The translations under genes and the position numbers were made by a program. The notes beneath the pieces were generated by a model, which had not been told where the DNA came from, made no database searches, and was given only the letters and a program-made list of their open reading frames with translations. From DASZQY01 sp036511595 (lineage in GTDB: Bacteria; Pseudomonadota; Alphaproteobacteria; Rhizobiales; Kaistiaceae): DNA of 52,002 nucleotides. The DNA lies in NCBI GenBank assembly GCA_036511595.1, contig DATCBY010000028.1:1-52002 (forward strand), in the 5' to 3' direction. Below are positions 25,792-34,934 of the stretch, piece by piece; the first letter of the stretch is position 1, and each line of letters begins with the position of its first letter.

Positions 25792-27833
25792 ACGACGCCG
25801 CGGCCGCCGACCGCGTCACGGTCTCCGCCGGCCAGGCGGAACCGCCGGGGGTGACGGTCCGGGCCAACGGCGTCAACGTGGCGGTAGTGTCGAGTGCGGC
25901 CGAGCGGATCGATTTTTGCCTTTTCAACGAACGGGGTGAGCGCGAGGTCGCGCGCCTGCCGCTGTCGCGCGTTTCGGGCTCGGTGCTGTGCGGCTTTGTG
26001 TCCGGCGTGGCGCCGGGCGCCCGCTATGGGTTGCGTGCCGACGGCCGCTATGCGCCGGGAGAAGGGGACTGGTTCGATCCGGCGAAGTTGCTGGTCGATC
26101 CCTACGCGACGGCGCTCGACCGTCCCTTCGCCTTCGATGCGCGGCTGGCGGCGCCGCGCGCGGCGGCAATCGACACGGCGACGCTGATGCCGAAGGCGAT
26201 CGTGACGGTGGGCGAGACCCCGCTGGTGAGCCTGCTGGCGGCGCCGTCCGGCTTTATCTACGAGGTCGGCGTCAAGGCTTTCACCCATAACCATCCGAGT
26301 GTGCCGGCGGGCCTGCGCGGTACGGTGGCCGCGCTCGCCGAGCCGGTGATAATCGACCATCTGGTGGGGCTCGGCGTCGACACTGTCGAGCTGATGCCGA
26401 TCGCGGCGTGGATCGACGAGCGCCACCTTCACCGGCTGGGCCTCGCCAATGCCTGGGGCTACAATCCGGTCGCGTTCATGGCGCCGGACCCGCGTCTGGC
26501 GCCCGGCGGTCTGGCCGAGGTGCGGCGGACGGTGGCGGCGCTGCACAATGCCGGCCTCCGCGTCATCCTCGATGCCGTCTACAACCACACCGGGGAAGGC
26601 GACGAATTCGGACCGACGATGTCGCTGCGCGGGCTCGATGACCGCCTCTACTACCGCCGCATGGCGGATGATCCCGGCCACCTCGCCAACGACACCGGCA
26701 CCGGCAACACGCTTGCCGCAGACCGGCCGGCGGTGGCGCGGCTGATCCTCGACGCCATGCGCCACTGGGTGACGGCGACCGGCATCGACGGCTTCCGGCT
26801 CGACCTCGCCGCCACGCTCGGTCGCTCCGAACACGGGTTCCGCCACGATGCGCCGTTGTTTGCGGCGATCGAGGCCGACCCGGTGCTCAACGGGCGGGTG
26901 ATGATCGCCGAACCCTGGGACGTCGGCGCCAACGGTTACCAGCTCGGCCATTTTCCGCACCGGTGGGGCGAGTGGAACGACCGCTTCCGCGACGACGTGC
27001 GGCGGTTCTGGCGCGGCGACGCGGGCACGCTTGGCAATCTGGCGACGCGGCTCGCCGGGTCGGCCGATATCTTCGGCGGCCGGGCACCATCGGCGAGCGT
27101 CAACTTCCTCGCCGCCCACGATGGCTTCACGCTCGCCGACCTCGTCGCCTATTCCGGCAAGCACAACGACGCCAACGGCGAGGCAAATCGCGACGGCACC
27201 GACCAAAATTTCTCCTGGAACGACGGGGTAGAAGGGGCGACAACGGATGCCTCTATCGTGGCCGCGCGCCGGCGCGACATCAGCGCGCTGTTGACGACGC
27301 TGTTCGCAGCGCGCGGCTCGCCGATGCTGACCGCCGGCGACGAACTTGGGCGCACCCAGGGCGGCAACAACAATGCCTACGCGCAGGACAATTCCACGAC
27401 CTGGATCGATTGGCGCATCGCCGATGCGGAGCTCTTCGCGTTCGTGGCGCAGCTGGCGGCGGTGCGCCGATCGCACCGGTCTATGAATGCCGATCGCTTC
27501 CTCAGCGGCGCGCCGCTCGATGCAAGCGGCATCGCCGACGTGACCTGGCTGCGGCCCGATGGAACTCCACCAGGCGAGGCGGACTGGGCCGACAGCCGGA
27601 CGCTCGGCGTGGCGTTCTACTGTGCTGCCGAGGGCGCGCTGGCCGCCGACCGCACGCTGGTGTGGATCAACGGGGCGGAAGACGCCGTGGGAGTCACGAT
27701 GCCGGCGCCGCGCGATGGAAAGAGCTGGAAGATCGAGGCCGATTCGTCGGATTCGGTTACCACGGTGGACCATCCGTCGATTGCGCCGCGATCGGTCGTG
27801 ATCTTTGCCGAAGCGCCCGCCGGCGGGCGTTGA
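25788..27833 (+). CDS. glgX: Glycogen debranching enzyme (isoamylase type)
   Basis: A 681-residue GH13 enzyme that hydrolyses alpha-1,6 branches left by phosphorylase. A CBM48-like N-terminus (PGVTVRANGVNVAVVSSAAERIDFCLF) leads into the barrel. The nucleophile is Asp339 (IDGFRLDLAATLGR), the acid/base Glu375 (MIAEPWDVG) and the third acidic residue lies in FLAAHDGFTL. GTG 25788 within the glgA stop is the start; the frame is open from 25683 but that part overlaps glgA. A palindrome, GCCCGCC-GGCGGGC, sits at the 3' end (27815-27828), and betA converges only three nt away. It completes a glgPBCAX operon; no phosphoglucomutase is in the window. Confidence 0.93.
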   Translation: MNDAAAADRVTVSAGQAEPPGVTVRANGVNVAVVSSAAERIDFCLFNERGEREVARLPLSRVSGSVLCGFVSGVAPGARYGLRADGRYAPGEGDWFDPAKLLVDPYATALDRPFAFDARLAAPRAAAIDTATLMPKAIVTVGETPLVSLLAAPSGFIYEVGVKAFTHNHPSVPAGLRGTVAALAEPVIIDHLVGLGVDTVELMPIAAWIDERHLHRLGLANAWGYNPVAFMAPDPRLAPGGLAEVRRTVAALHNAGLRVILDAVYNHTGEGDEFGPTMSLRGLDDRLYYRRMADDPGHLANDTGTGNTLAADRPAVARLILDAMRHWVTATGIDGFRLDLAATLGRSEHGFRHDAPLFAAIEADPVLNGRVMIAEPWDVGANGYQLGHFPHRWGEWNDRFRDDVRRFWRGDAGTLGNLATRLAGSADIFGGRAPSASVNFLAAHDGFTLADLVAYSGKHNDANGEANRDGTDQNFSWNDGVEGATTDASIVAARRRDISALLTTLFAARGSPMLTAGDELGRTQGGNNNAYAQDNSTTWIDWRIADAELFAFVAQLAAVRRSHRSMNADRFLSGAPLDASGIADVTWLRPDGTPPGEADWADSRTLGVAFYCAAEGALAADRTLVWINGAEDAVGVTMPAPRDGKSWKIEADSSDSVTTVDHPSIAPRSVVIFAEAPAGGR

Positions 27834-27836
27834 CGC

Positions 27837-29495
27837 TTAACGCTGCGCTGTCTGCCAGTTATCGGCGACGTAAAACGGCGCGTTCGACGGCGCCAGCGGC
27901 GGGCGGCCGAGAATGTGATCGGCGGCCTTCTCGGCGAGCATGACCGTCGGCGCGTTGAGGTTGCCGTTGGTGATCGAGGGGATGATCGAGGCGTCGACGA
28001 CGCGGAGACTCTCCATGCCGACGACGCGGGTTTCCGGATCGACAACCGTTGTAGGATCGCCTGCCTTGCCCATCCGGCAGGTGCCCGATGGATGGTAGGC
28101 GCTTTCCGCCCTGGCGCGGATGAAGGCATCGATGGCCGCGTCGCTGGTGACGTCGGCGCCGGGCTGGATCTCGCGGCCCCGGTAGAGGTCGAACGCCGGC
28201 TGGGCCAGGATTTCGCGGGTGAGGCGGACGCAGGCGCGCATCTCCTGCCAGTCGTCGGGGTGGCTCATGTAGTTGAAGACGATGCGCGGGGCTTCGGCGG
28301 GATCCGGCGAGCGTAAGCGGACGAAACCGCGGCTCTTCGAGCGCATCGGCCCGACGTGGGCCTGGTAGCCATGCTCGGTGGCGAGTCTGCGGCCGTCGTA
28401 GGACATGGCCAGCGGCAGGAAATGATACTGGATGTTGGGGAAGCGGACGCCGGCACGGCTGCGAATGAAACCGCCGGCCTCGAAATGATTGGTGGCGCCG
28501 AGGCCGTCGCGGCGCAGCACCCAGCGCAGGCCGATCAGGCCGCGCGCGAAGAGGCCCATCGACGAGTAGAGCGTGATCGGTCGGCTGGCGGCGACCTGGA
28601 AATAGAACTCGAGATGGTCCTGGAGGTTCTCGCCGACGCCCGGCAGGTCGTGGCGAACGGCGATCCCGTGCGTCTGCAACTCTGCTGCCGGTCCGATGCC
28701 GGACAGCTTGAGCAGCTGGGGCGAGTTGATGGCGCCGCCGGCGAGGATCACCTCGTGCGTGGCGGTGGCTACATGCTGGATGCCATTGTGGCGATAGCGC
28801 ACGCCGGTGGCGCGGCGACCGTCGACGACGATTGTCTCGGCTAGCACATGGGTGCGCACCGTCAGGTTGGGGCGCTTCATTGCGGGCCGGAGGTAGGCGT
28901 TGGCGGCGCTCGACCGCGTGCCGCGGGCGACCGTCATGTCGAGCTTGCCGAAGCCTTCCTGACGGTAGCCGTTGAGATCGGCGGAGTGAGAATAGCCCGC
29001 CTCGGCCGCAGCCGCGACGAATGCCCGGTAGAGCGGATTGGCGGATGTGCCGGTGCGTGTCGCCAGCGGCCCGTCGCCACCGCGGTAGGCGTCGGCGCCT
29101 TCAAGATGAGTCTCGGACCGGCGAAAATACGGCAGGACGTCGCGATAGGCCCAGCCGCGGGCGCCTTCTTGCTCCCAGCGGTCGAAATCAAGGGCATGGC
29201 CGCGCACGTAGACCAGCCCGTTGATCGAGGAGGAACCGCCCAGAACCTTGCCGCGCGGCGCGTTGATGCGGCGGTTGTCGAGATGCGGTTCGGGTTCGCT
29301 CTCGTAGCCCCAGTTGTAGCGACGGCTGTTCAGCGGAACGTTGAGGGCGCTCGGCATCTGAATAAAGACCGAACGGTCGGAGCCGCCGTATTCCAGAACA
29401 AGCACGCGGTTGCGCGGGTCCTCGCTGAGGCGAGCGGCCAGCACGCAGCCGGCCGAGCCGGCGCCGACGATGATGAAGTCGAACGTCTCGCTCAT
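27837..29495 (-). CDS. betA: Choline dehydrogenase
   Basis: A 552-residue GMC-family flavoprotein that oxidises choline to betaine aldehyde at the membrane. The FAD loop is IVGAGSAGCVLAARLSED near residue 9, then LEYGGSDRS and FIQMPSALNVPLN, both characteristic of BetA. GKVLGGSSSINGLVYVRG is the second GMC signature, and the active-site His lies in YHPSGTCRMGK near residue 470. Length matches E. coli BetA (556). ATG 29495 follows the betIB stop by 11 nt, so it is the second gene of a two-gene operon. Its partner enzyme for the next step is the BetB half of the upstream fusion. Confidence 0.93.
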   Translation of the reverse strand: MSETFDFIIVGAGSAGCVLAARLSEDPRNRVLVLEYGGSDRSVFIQMPSALNVPLNSRRYNWGYESEPEPHLDNRRINAPRGKVLGGSSSINGLVYVRGHALDFDRWEQEGARGWAYRDVLPYFRRSETHLEGADAYRGGDGPLATRTGTSANPLYRAFVAAAAEAGYSHSADLNGYRQEGFGKLDMTVARGTRSSAANAYLRPAMKRPNLTVRTHVLAETIVVDGRRATGVRYRHNGIQHVATATHEVILAGGAINSPQLLKLSGIGPAAELQTHGIAVRHDLPGVGENLQDHLEFYFQVAASRPITLYSSMGLFARGLIGLRWVLRRDGLGATNHFEAGGFIRSRAGVRFPNIQYHFLPLAMSYDGRRLATEHGYQAHVGPMRSKSRGFVRLRSPDPAEAPRIVFNYMSHPDDWQEMRACVRLTREILAQPAFDLYRGREIQPGADVTSDAAIDAFIRARAESAYHPSGTCRMGKAGDPTTVVDPETRVVGMESLRVVDASIIPSITNGNLNAPTVMLAEKAADHILGRPPLAPSNAPFYVADNWQTAQR

Positions 29496-29506
29496 GGCGG
29501 TTCTGG

Positions 29507-31591
29507 TCAGTAGGGCGCCTGAACCGGCGCCAGCGCGACGTAAACGCTCTTCAGTTGCGAGTAGTGCTCGAGCGCCGCCTTGCCGTTCTCGCGGCCTAGG
29601 CCCGAGCGCTTGACGCCGCCGAAGGGGAGTTCGACGGGGGTGACGTTGTAGTGATTGATCCAGCAGGTGCCGGCTTCCAGCCGCGCAATCACGCGGTGGG
29701 CGCGGGTAAGGTCGCGGGTGAAGATGCCGGCGGCGAGACCGTACTCGGTGGCGTTGGCGCGGGCGACGATCTCGTCTTCCTCGATGAACGACAGGACGGT
29801 CATGACCGGGCCGAAGATTTCCTCGCGCACGACCGCCATGTCATCGCTGCAGCCGTCGAAGACGGTCGGCTGGACGAACCAGCCGCGGGCGAGCGCGCCG
29901 GTTCGCACGCGCTTGCCGCCGACTGCGATCTTCGCGCCTTCCTTTTTTCCGCGCTCGATATAGGAAAGCACCTTGTTCATGTGTTCTTCGGAGATGAGCG
30001 CGCCAATCTGCGTCTTTGGATCGAGTGGATTGCCGATGGTCATGCGCTCGACGCGGGCGATGAGCTTCTCGAGAAATTTCGCCTTGATGCTCTCATGCGC
30101 GAAGACACGCGTACCGTTAGAGCAGACCTCGCCGGCGGAATAGAAATTGGCGAGGAGCGCGCCGGAGACGGCGTCGTCGAGATTGGCATCGTCGAAGACA
30201 ATCAGCGGCGACTTGCCGCCAAGCTCCAACGTGACGTGTTTCAGCGTTGCGGCGCTGTCGGCCATGACCGCCTTGCCGGTGGAAACCTCGCCGGTGAGAG
30301 ACACCTTGGCGATGCCGGGATGGCGGGTGAGCAAGCGGCCCGTATCGGCGAGGCCGTGGACGACGTTGAAGACACCATCGGGCAGGCCGGCTTCGGTGAA
30401 GATTTCCGCTAGCTTTGGTGCGCTGAGCGGGGTCAGCTCGGCGGGCTTGAAGATCATGGCATTGCCGCACGCCAGCGCCGGCGCCGCCTTCCAGCAGGCG
30501 ATCTGGATGGGATAGTTCCAGGCGCCGATGCCGGCGACGACGCCCAAAGGTTCGCGGCGGGTGTAGCCCATGGCCGTCGGGCCGAGGTCGATGTGCTCAC
30601 CGGCAAGGCCGCCGGCGAGGCCGGCAAAATATTCAAGGCAGTCGGCACCGGAGACGATGTCGACGACGGAGGTTTCCTGGATCGGCTTGCCGGTATCCTG
30701 CGTCTCCAAGTGCGCCAGTTCGGCGTTGCGGGCGCGCAGGATGTCGGCGGCGCGCTTCATGACGCGGCCGCGCTCGAGGCCGGTCATCGCCGCCCAGACC
30801 TGCTGCCCCTTCCTGGCCGCGGCGACGGCGCGCTCCACTTCCGGCGCGCCGGCGATCTCGATGTCGGCGAGCGTTTCGCCGGTAGCGGGATTGATCGAGG
30901 TGAACGTGGCGCGCTTGTCGGCGTCGACATAGACGCCGCCGATGAAGTTGCGGACGCGGGATTCTTTTTGGTGGGGGGCGTCGCGTCGCGGCGCGGGTTT
31001 CGCCGCCGCAAGCCGGGCGATCTCGTTGTCGATGAAGGCGCTTGCCATGGCGCGCGCGGCGGGGCTATCGGATTCGGCGGGCGACGACAGGGCGGCGCGC
31101 AGCCACAGGCCGTCGATCATGGCGGCGACGGCGAATGCAACGCGGGCTGCTTCGTCTGCGGCGACGATCTGCTTGAGGCCGTGGCGCAGGTTGGAGAGGA
31201 GGCGACCCTGGTAAATCCTCTGGATGCGGCGCAGACGCGTCGAATGGATGACCTGACCCCAGAAGGCGAGCCACACGCTGCAGGTGCGCGCGTCGAACTC
31301 TTCGGCCGCCAGCGTCGTATCGATGACGGCCTGCACGCGCTGACGCGGGTTGCGGGCGGCGCGCAGACGGGTGGAGAGGCCACGGGCGAGGCGAGCGGCC
31401 ATGCTGCGCAGCGTCGCCTCGAGCAGTCCGTCCTTGTCGGCGAAATAGTGCGCGATGAGGCCGGGCGAGACACCGGCCTTCTGGCCAATGAGGGCGAGCG
31501 TGGTGGCGGCGAAGCCCTCGGCGGCCATCGTGTCGATGGTGGCTTCGATAAGCTGCCGGCGACGAAGATCCTCGGGCTCGACCCGCTGCAT
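29507..31591 (-). CDS. betIB: BetI-BetB fusion: choline-responsive TetR repressor joined to betaine aldehyde dehydrogenase
   Basis: A single 694-codon frame encodes two proteins that are normally separate. Residues 1-198 are a full-length BetI: a TetR helix-turn-helix at about 28-50 (TTLALIGQKAGVSPGLIAHYF), AFWGQVIH, and GLWLRAALSS. Residues 199-213 are a Lys/Arg/Pro-rich linker. Residues 214-694 are a complete BetB, starting RNFIGGVYVD, with the ALDH Glu456 (LELGGKSP) and Cys490 (GEVCSNGTR). At codon 213, where a free BetB would start, the codon is GTC, which is not a start, and no ATG, GTG or TTG with a ribosome site lies nearby. BetB oxidises betaine aldehyde to glycine betaine. A sequencing or assembly error deleting the intercistronic region would have to keep frame, which makes it less likely but not impossible. 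Confidence 0.88.
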   Translation of the reverse strand: MQRVEPEDLRRRQLIEATIDTMAAEGFAATTLALIGQKAGVSPGLIAHYFADKDGLLEATLRSMAARLARGLSTRLRAARNPRQRVQAVIDTTLAAEEFDARTCSVWLAFWGQVIHSTRLRRIQRIYQGRLLSNLRHGLKQIVAADEAARVAFAVAAMIDGLWLRAALSSPAESDSPAARAMASAFIDNEIARLAAAKPAPRRDAPHQKESRVRNFIGGVYVDADKRATFTSINPATGETLADIEIAGAPEVERAVAAARKGQQVWAAMTGLERGRVMKRAADILRARNAELAHLETQDTGKPIQETSVVDIVSGADCLEYFAGLAGGLAGEHIDLGPTAMGYTRREPLGVVAGIGAWNYPIQIACWKAAPALACGNAMIFKPAELTPLSAPKLAEIFTEAGLPDGVFNVVHGLADTGRLLTRHPGIAKVSLTGEVSTGKAVMADSAATLKHVTLELGGKSPLIVFDDANLDDAVSGALLANFYSAGEVCSNGTRVFAHESIKAKFLEKLIARVERMTIGNPLDPKTQIGALISEEHMNKVLSYIERGKKEGAKIAVGGKRVRTGALARGWFVQPTVFDGCSDDMAVVREEIFGPVMTVLSFIEEDEIVARANATEYGLAAGIFTRDLTRAHRVIARLEAGTCWINHYNVTPVELPFGGVKRSGLGRENGKAALEHYSQLKSVYVALAPVQAPY

Positions 31592-31606
31592 GTGGCTACC
31601 AAGCGG

Positions 31607-31627
31607 TCAATTGAACGGTCAATCAAT
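31607..31627. promoter_or_regulatory. BetI-box-like operator 1
   Basis: The core CAATTGAACGGTCAATCAA contains the inverted halves TTGA and TCAA around ACGG. On the other strand it reads TTGATTGACCGTTCAATTGA, which resembles the E. coli BetI operator as I remember it. It ends 16 nt from the betIB start codon, so repressor bound here would block that promoter or leader. Confidence 0.6.
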
Positions 31628-31706
31628 GGGCAAAAGCCCCGGAAAACACAAGCTGTTGGCGGACAGATCGTTTTGAGCGGTGCCGAAAAGCCTACGAAAG
31701 TATTCG

Positions 31707-31727
31707 CCAATTGAACGGGTAATCAGC
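31707..31727. promoter_or_regulatory. BetI-box-like operator 2
   Basis: CAATTGAACGGGTAATCAG matches operator 1 at 16 of 21 positions in the same orientation and begins exactly 100 nt from it. It lies next to TAGAAT at 31728-31733, a possible -10 of the choX operon, about 130 nt before the choX start. It would place the choline uptake and demethylation genes under the same repressor. Confidence 0.5.
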
Positions 31728-31854
31728 TAGAATACCGGGCGGAATTGGGATCGGCTGCTTGCGTCCGTGGCGCGGACGCGGTCTGGTCGAAAAACTCTGG
31801 TCCGCCAATTGCAGACCCGAAAAGGGCGAAACATTCCGAACGGAGGGGAATTTG

Positions 31855-32799
31855 ATGCGTAATTTCTGGCGTGCTGCCGCGACGGCGCTGGCGGCTCTGA
31901 CGATTGCCTCGATCGCCCACGCGGCCGATCCGGCCTCCTGCAAGGCGGTGCGTTTCTCCGATGTCGGCTGGACCGACATCACGTCGACGACGGCGATGGT
32001 CTCGCGCATCCTGACCGGGCTCGGCTACGAGCCGAAGACGCAGTTGCTGGCGGTGCCGGTGACCTACGAGTCGATGAAGAACAAGGACATCGACGTATTC
32101 CTCGGCAACTGGCAGCCGACAATGGAGTCGATCCGCAAGCCCTACATCGATGCCAAGACCGTCGATCTTGTCGAAAAGCCGAACCTGGAAGGCGCCAAGT
32201 ACACCCTGGCGGTGCCGAGCTACACCTTCGACGCCGGCCTGAAGTCGTTCGCCGACATCGCCAAGTTCAAGGATCAGCTCGACGGCAAGATCTACGGCAT
32301 CGAGCCGGGCAACGACGGCAACAAGCTCATCCTCGACATGATCGCCAAGAACACCGACGGGATGAAGGATTTCAACCTGGTCGAGTCGAGCGAGCAGGGC
32401 ATGCTGGCCGAGGTCGATCGCGCCACGCGGCAGAAGAAGCCGATCGTGTTCCTGGGCTGGGAACCGCATCCGATGAACTCGAAGTACGACATGAAGTACC
32501 TGGCCGGCGGCGACGACGTCTTCGGTCCGGACTACGGCGGCGCGACAGTCTTCACCAACACCCGCGCCGGCTACGTCGGCGAGTGCCCGAACGTCGGCAA
32601 GCTCATAACCAACCTCAAGTTCACCCTGCCGATGGAGAACGAGGTGATGGGCAAGATTCTCTTCGACAAGGAAGAGGCGCCGGCGGCCGCGGAAGAGTGG
32701 CTGAAGGCGCACCCGGACGCGTGGATGGCGTGGCTCGATGGCGTCACCACCATCGACGGCAAGCCGGGCCTCGACGCGGTCAAGGCGAGCGGGCTCTAG
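31855..32799 (+). CDS. choX: Choline/betaine ABC transporter, periplasmic binding protein
   Basis: A 314-residue OpuAC-type binding protein, most like the choline-binding ChoX of rhizobia. A signal peptide covers about residues 1-23 (ALAALTIASIAHA, cleavage before ADP). The mature protein begins CKAVRFSDVGWTDITSTTAM and has VFLGNWQPTM, an aromatic-rich ligand cage including IEPGNDGNK and LGWEPHPMN. ACGGAGGGGAATTTG precedes ATG 31855; the open frame from 31759 adds an unconserved leader. It heads an operon with choW, choV and demethylation genes. Glycine betaine or acetylcholine could also bind. Confidence 0.9.
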   Translation: MRNFWRAAATALAALTIASIAHAADPASCKAVRFSDVGWTDITSTTAMVSRILTGLGYEPKTQLLAVPVTYESMKNKDIDVFLGNWQPTMESIRKPYIDAKTVDLVEKPNLEGAKYTLAVPSYTFDAGLKSFADIAKFKDQLDGKIYGIEPGNDGNKLILDMIAKNTDGMKDFNLVESSEQGMLAEVDRATRQKKPIVFLGWEPHPMNSKYDMKYLAGGDDVFGPDYGGATVFTNTRAGYVGECPNVGKLITNLKFTLPMENEVMGKILFDKEEAPAAAEEWLKAHPDAWMAWLDGVTTIDGKPGLDAVKASGL

Positions 32800-32820
32800 C
32801 CGCTCAGCGTTCGCAATTTG

Positions 32821-32845
32821 CGGGCGGCGCGGAACGCGCCGCCCG
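32821..32845 (+). terminator. Intercistronic hairpin after choX
   Basis: CGGGCGGCGCG and CGCGCCGCCCG form a perfect 11-bp stem with a GAA loop, 21 nt past the choX stop and 43 nt before choW. There is no U-run. As in the polyol operon, it sits directly behind the binding-protein gene and could stabilise that message or reduce read-through. Role inferred. Confidence 0.55.
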
Positions 32846-32888
32846 TTGAATCCGACGGCGGTCGGCGGGAACTCAGGGGACGCTGCTC

Positions 32889-33743
32889 GTGGATCAGTGG
32901 ATTACGGCGCACAAGATCCCGCTTGGCGGCTGGCTCCAGAATGGCCTCGACGTTCTCAACGATCACGCGGAAGGCTTCTTCGATTTTATTTCGCTGGTGC
33001 TGGGCGCGCTGATCAATGCGTTGCTCTCCGGGTTGCTGTGGTTCAACCCGATCGTGCTGCTCGTCCTGCTCACCATCGGCACGTACTTCTTGCATCGCTC
33101 GATCGCGCTCGCGATCGGCGTTGCGCTCGGTTTCCTGCTGGTGATGAACCTCGGCTACTGGCAGGCGACAATGGAGACGCTGGCGCTGGTGCTCTGCGCA
33201 ACGCTGGTCTCGGTTGCTATCGGCGTGCCCACCGGCATAGCGGCCGCGCATCGTCCGTGGCTTTATACCGTCATCCGGCCGGTCCTCGACCTGATGCAGA
33301 CGATCCCGACGTTCGTCTATCTCATCCCGACGCTGGTGCTTTTCGGCCTCGGCATGGTGCCGGGTCTCATCTCGACGGTGATCTTCGCCATCGCTGCGCC
33401 CGTGCGGCTGACGCATCTCGGCGTCTCCTCGGTGCCGCTGCAGCTGCACGAGGCCGGCCAGGCCTTCGGCGCGACGAAGCGGCAGCTGCTGTGGAAAGTG
33501 GAAATTCCCTACGCGCTGCCGACGATCATGGCGGGCATCACCCAATGCATCATGCTGTCGCTGTCGATGGTGGTGATCGCGGCGCTGGTCGGCGCCGACG
33601 GGCTCGGCAAGCCGGTGGTGCGGGCGCTGAATACCGTCAACGTCAGCATGGGGTTCGAGGCGGGATTGGCTATCGTCGTGCTTGCCATCCTGCTCGACCG
33701 CGTCTGCAAGTGGCCGGAACGCAGACTGAAAGGCACAAGATAG
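32889..33743 (+). CDS. choW: Choline ABC transporter, permease
   Basis: A 284-residue ProW/OpuAB-type inner-membrane permease. About six hydrophobic helices are visible, beginning near residue 30 (FISLVLGALINALLSGLLWF). The ATPase-contact loop is HEAGQAFGATKRQLLWKVEIPYALPTIMAG near residue 190. The start is GTG 32889, preceded by AGGGGACG. The short soluble N-terminus (MDQWITAHKIPLG) is characteristic of ChoW. It forms the membrane channel for choline delivered by ChoX and is followed after six nt by choV. Confidence 0.9.
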   Translation: MDQWITAHKIPLGGWLQNGLDVLNDHAEGFFDFISLVLGALINALLSGLLWFNPIVLLVLLTIGTYFLHRSIALAIGVALGFLLVMNLGYWQATMETLALVLCATLVSVAIGVPTGIAAAHRPWLYTVIRPVLDLMQTIPTFVYLIPTLVLFGLGMVPGLISTVIFAIAAPVRLTHLGVSSVPLQLHEAGQAFGATKRQLLWKVEIPYALPTIMAGITQCIMLSLSMVVIAALVGADGLGKPVVRALNTVNVSMGFEAGLAIVVLAILLDRVCKWPERRLKGTR

Positions 33744-33749
33744 CTTCCG

Positions 33750-34934
33750 ATGCCGGTTGTTGAATTCAAGCATGTCGACATCGTCTTCGGGGGCGATCGC
33801 AAGACGGCGCTGCAGTTGCTCGGCCAGGGTGTCAGCCGGGACGAGGTGATTGCCCGTACCCGCGCGGTAGCCGGCGCGATCGACATCAGCTTCGCGGTCG
33901 AGCGTGGCGAAATCTGCGTCCTCATGGGGCTTTCGGGGTCGGGCAAGTCGACCGTGCTGCGGGCCATCAACCGATTGAACGAAGTCGCCCGCGGCTCGGT
34001 TGCCGTCGAGCATCGAGGCGCGGTTGTTGACGTCACTACCTGCAACGCGGCGACGCTCCGCGATCTACGCATGCACACCGTCGCCATGGTCTTCCAGCAA
34101 TTCGCGCTGCTGCCATGGCGGACCGTGCGCGAGAACGTCGGCTTCGGTCTCGAACTGCGCGGCGATTCGGTGGCGGAGCGCGCCCGCATCGTCGACGAAA
34201 AGCTGGCGCTGGTCGGCCTGACCGGCTGGGGCGACAAGTATTCGCACGAACTTTCGGGCGGCATGCAGCAGCGGGTCGGTCTTGCCCGCGCCTTCGCCAC
34301 TGACGCCGAGATCCTTTTGATGGACGAACCGTTCTCGGCCCTCGACCCGCTCATTCGCGACAAGCTGCAGGACGAGTTGCTCGACCTGCAACGCAAATTG
34401 AAGAAGACGATTGTCTTCGTCAGTCACGATCTCGACGAGGCGCTGAAGCTCGGCAACTCCATCGCCATCCTGGAGAGCGGACGCATCGTGCAGATGGGCA
34501 CCGCCGAGGATATCCTGCTCAGGCCGGCGGACGCTTACGTCGCCGAGTTCGTCAAGCATATGAACCCGTTGAACGTGCTCCGTGGTACCTCGGTGATGAC
34601 ACCGGCCTCGGCGCTGAAGCGCGAGGATGGCGCCGTGGTCATCGATACCGGCTCGATCCGCGTGCGCATCGATGCCGATGACCGGCCGATCGGGGTGTCG
34701 CTGAACGGCCGCGAGGGGCGCATCGCCACTACCGATAGTCAGACCGGGGCGGTCGCCGGCGGTGACTACGACATGATCGTTGCGCCGGTGGACCTGACGC
34801 TGCGCGCGGCGATCGCTCTGAAGTCGCAGACCGACAATCCCATCCTGCTCGTCGATCAACTGGGGCGGCTAGCGGGGCTTTGTGGCAACGAGGAAATCTA
34901 CCGCGGCCTGCTCAGGAGGCAGAAGCCGCAATGA
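33750..34934 (+). CDS. choV: Choline ABC transporter, ATP-binding protein
   Basis: A 394-residue ProV/OpuAA-type ATPase. Walker A is MGLSGSGKST near residue 59-68, the signature is ELSGGMQQRVGLARA, and Walker B is ILLMDEPFSALDP with VSHDLDEA after it. The N-terminal insertion (LLGQGVSRDEVIARTRAVAG) is typical of this subfamily. The last 120 residues form a degenerate CBS-like tail, used as an osmotic or substrate sensor in relatives. The stop overlaps the next gene's ATG (ATGA), which ties choline uptake to demethylation enzymes in one operon. Confidence 0.92.
   Translation: MPVVEFKHVDIVFGGDRKTALQLLGQGVSRDEVIARTRAVAGAIDISFAVERGEICVLMGLSGSGKSTVLRAINRLNEVARGSVAVEHRGAVVDVTTCNAATLRDLRMHTVAMVFQQFALLPWRTVRENVGFGLELRGDSVAERARIVDEKLALVGLTGWGDKYSHELSGGMQQRVGLARAFATDAEILLMDEPFSALDPLIRDKLQDELLDLQRKLKKTIVFVSHDLDEALKLGNSIAILESGRIVQMGTAEDILLRPADAYVAEFVKHMNPLNVLRGTSVMTPASALKREDGAVVIDTGSIRVRIDADDRPIGVSLNGREGRIATTDSQTGAVAGGDYDMIVAPVDLTLRAAIALKSQTDNPILLVDQLGRLAGLCGNEEIYRGLLRRQKPQ

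Noticed and set aside
25506..27773. 755-codon minus-strand frame opposite glgX
   Set aside because: Shadow of glgX, whose catalytic residues are all present.
29507..31591. Treating BetI and BetB as two genes with an internal start
   Set aside because: No ATG, GTG or TTG with a ribosome site lies near the BetB N-terminus, and the frame is continuous; the codon at the expected start is GTC.
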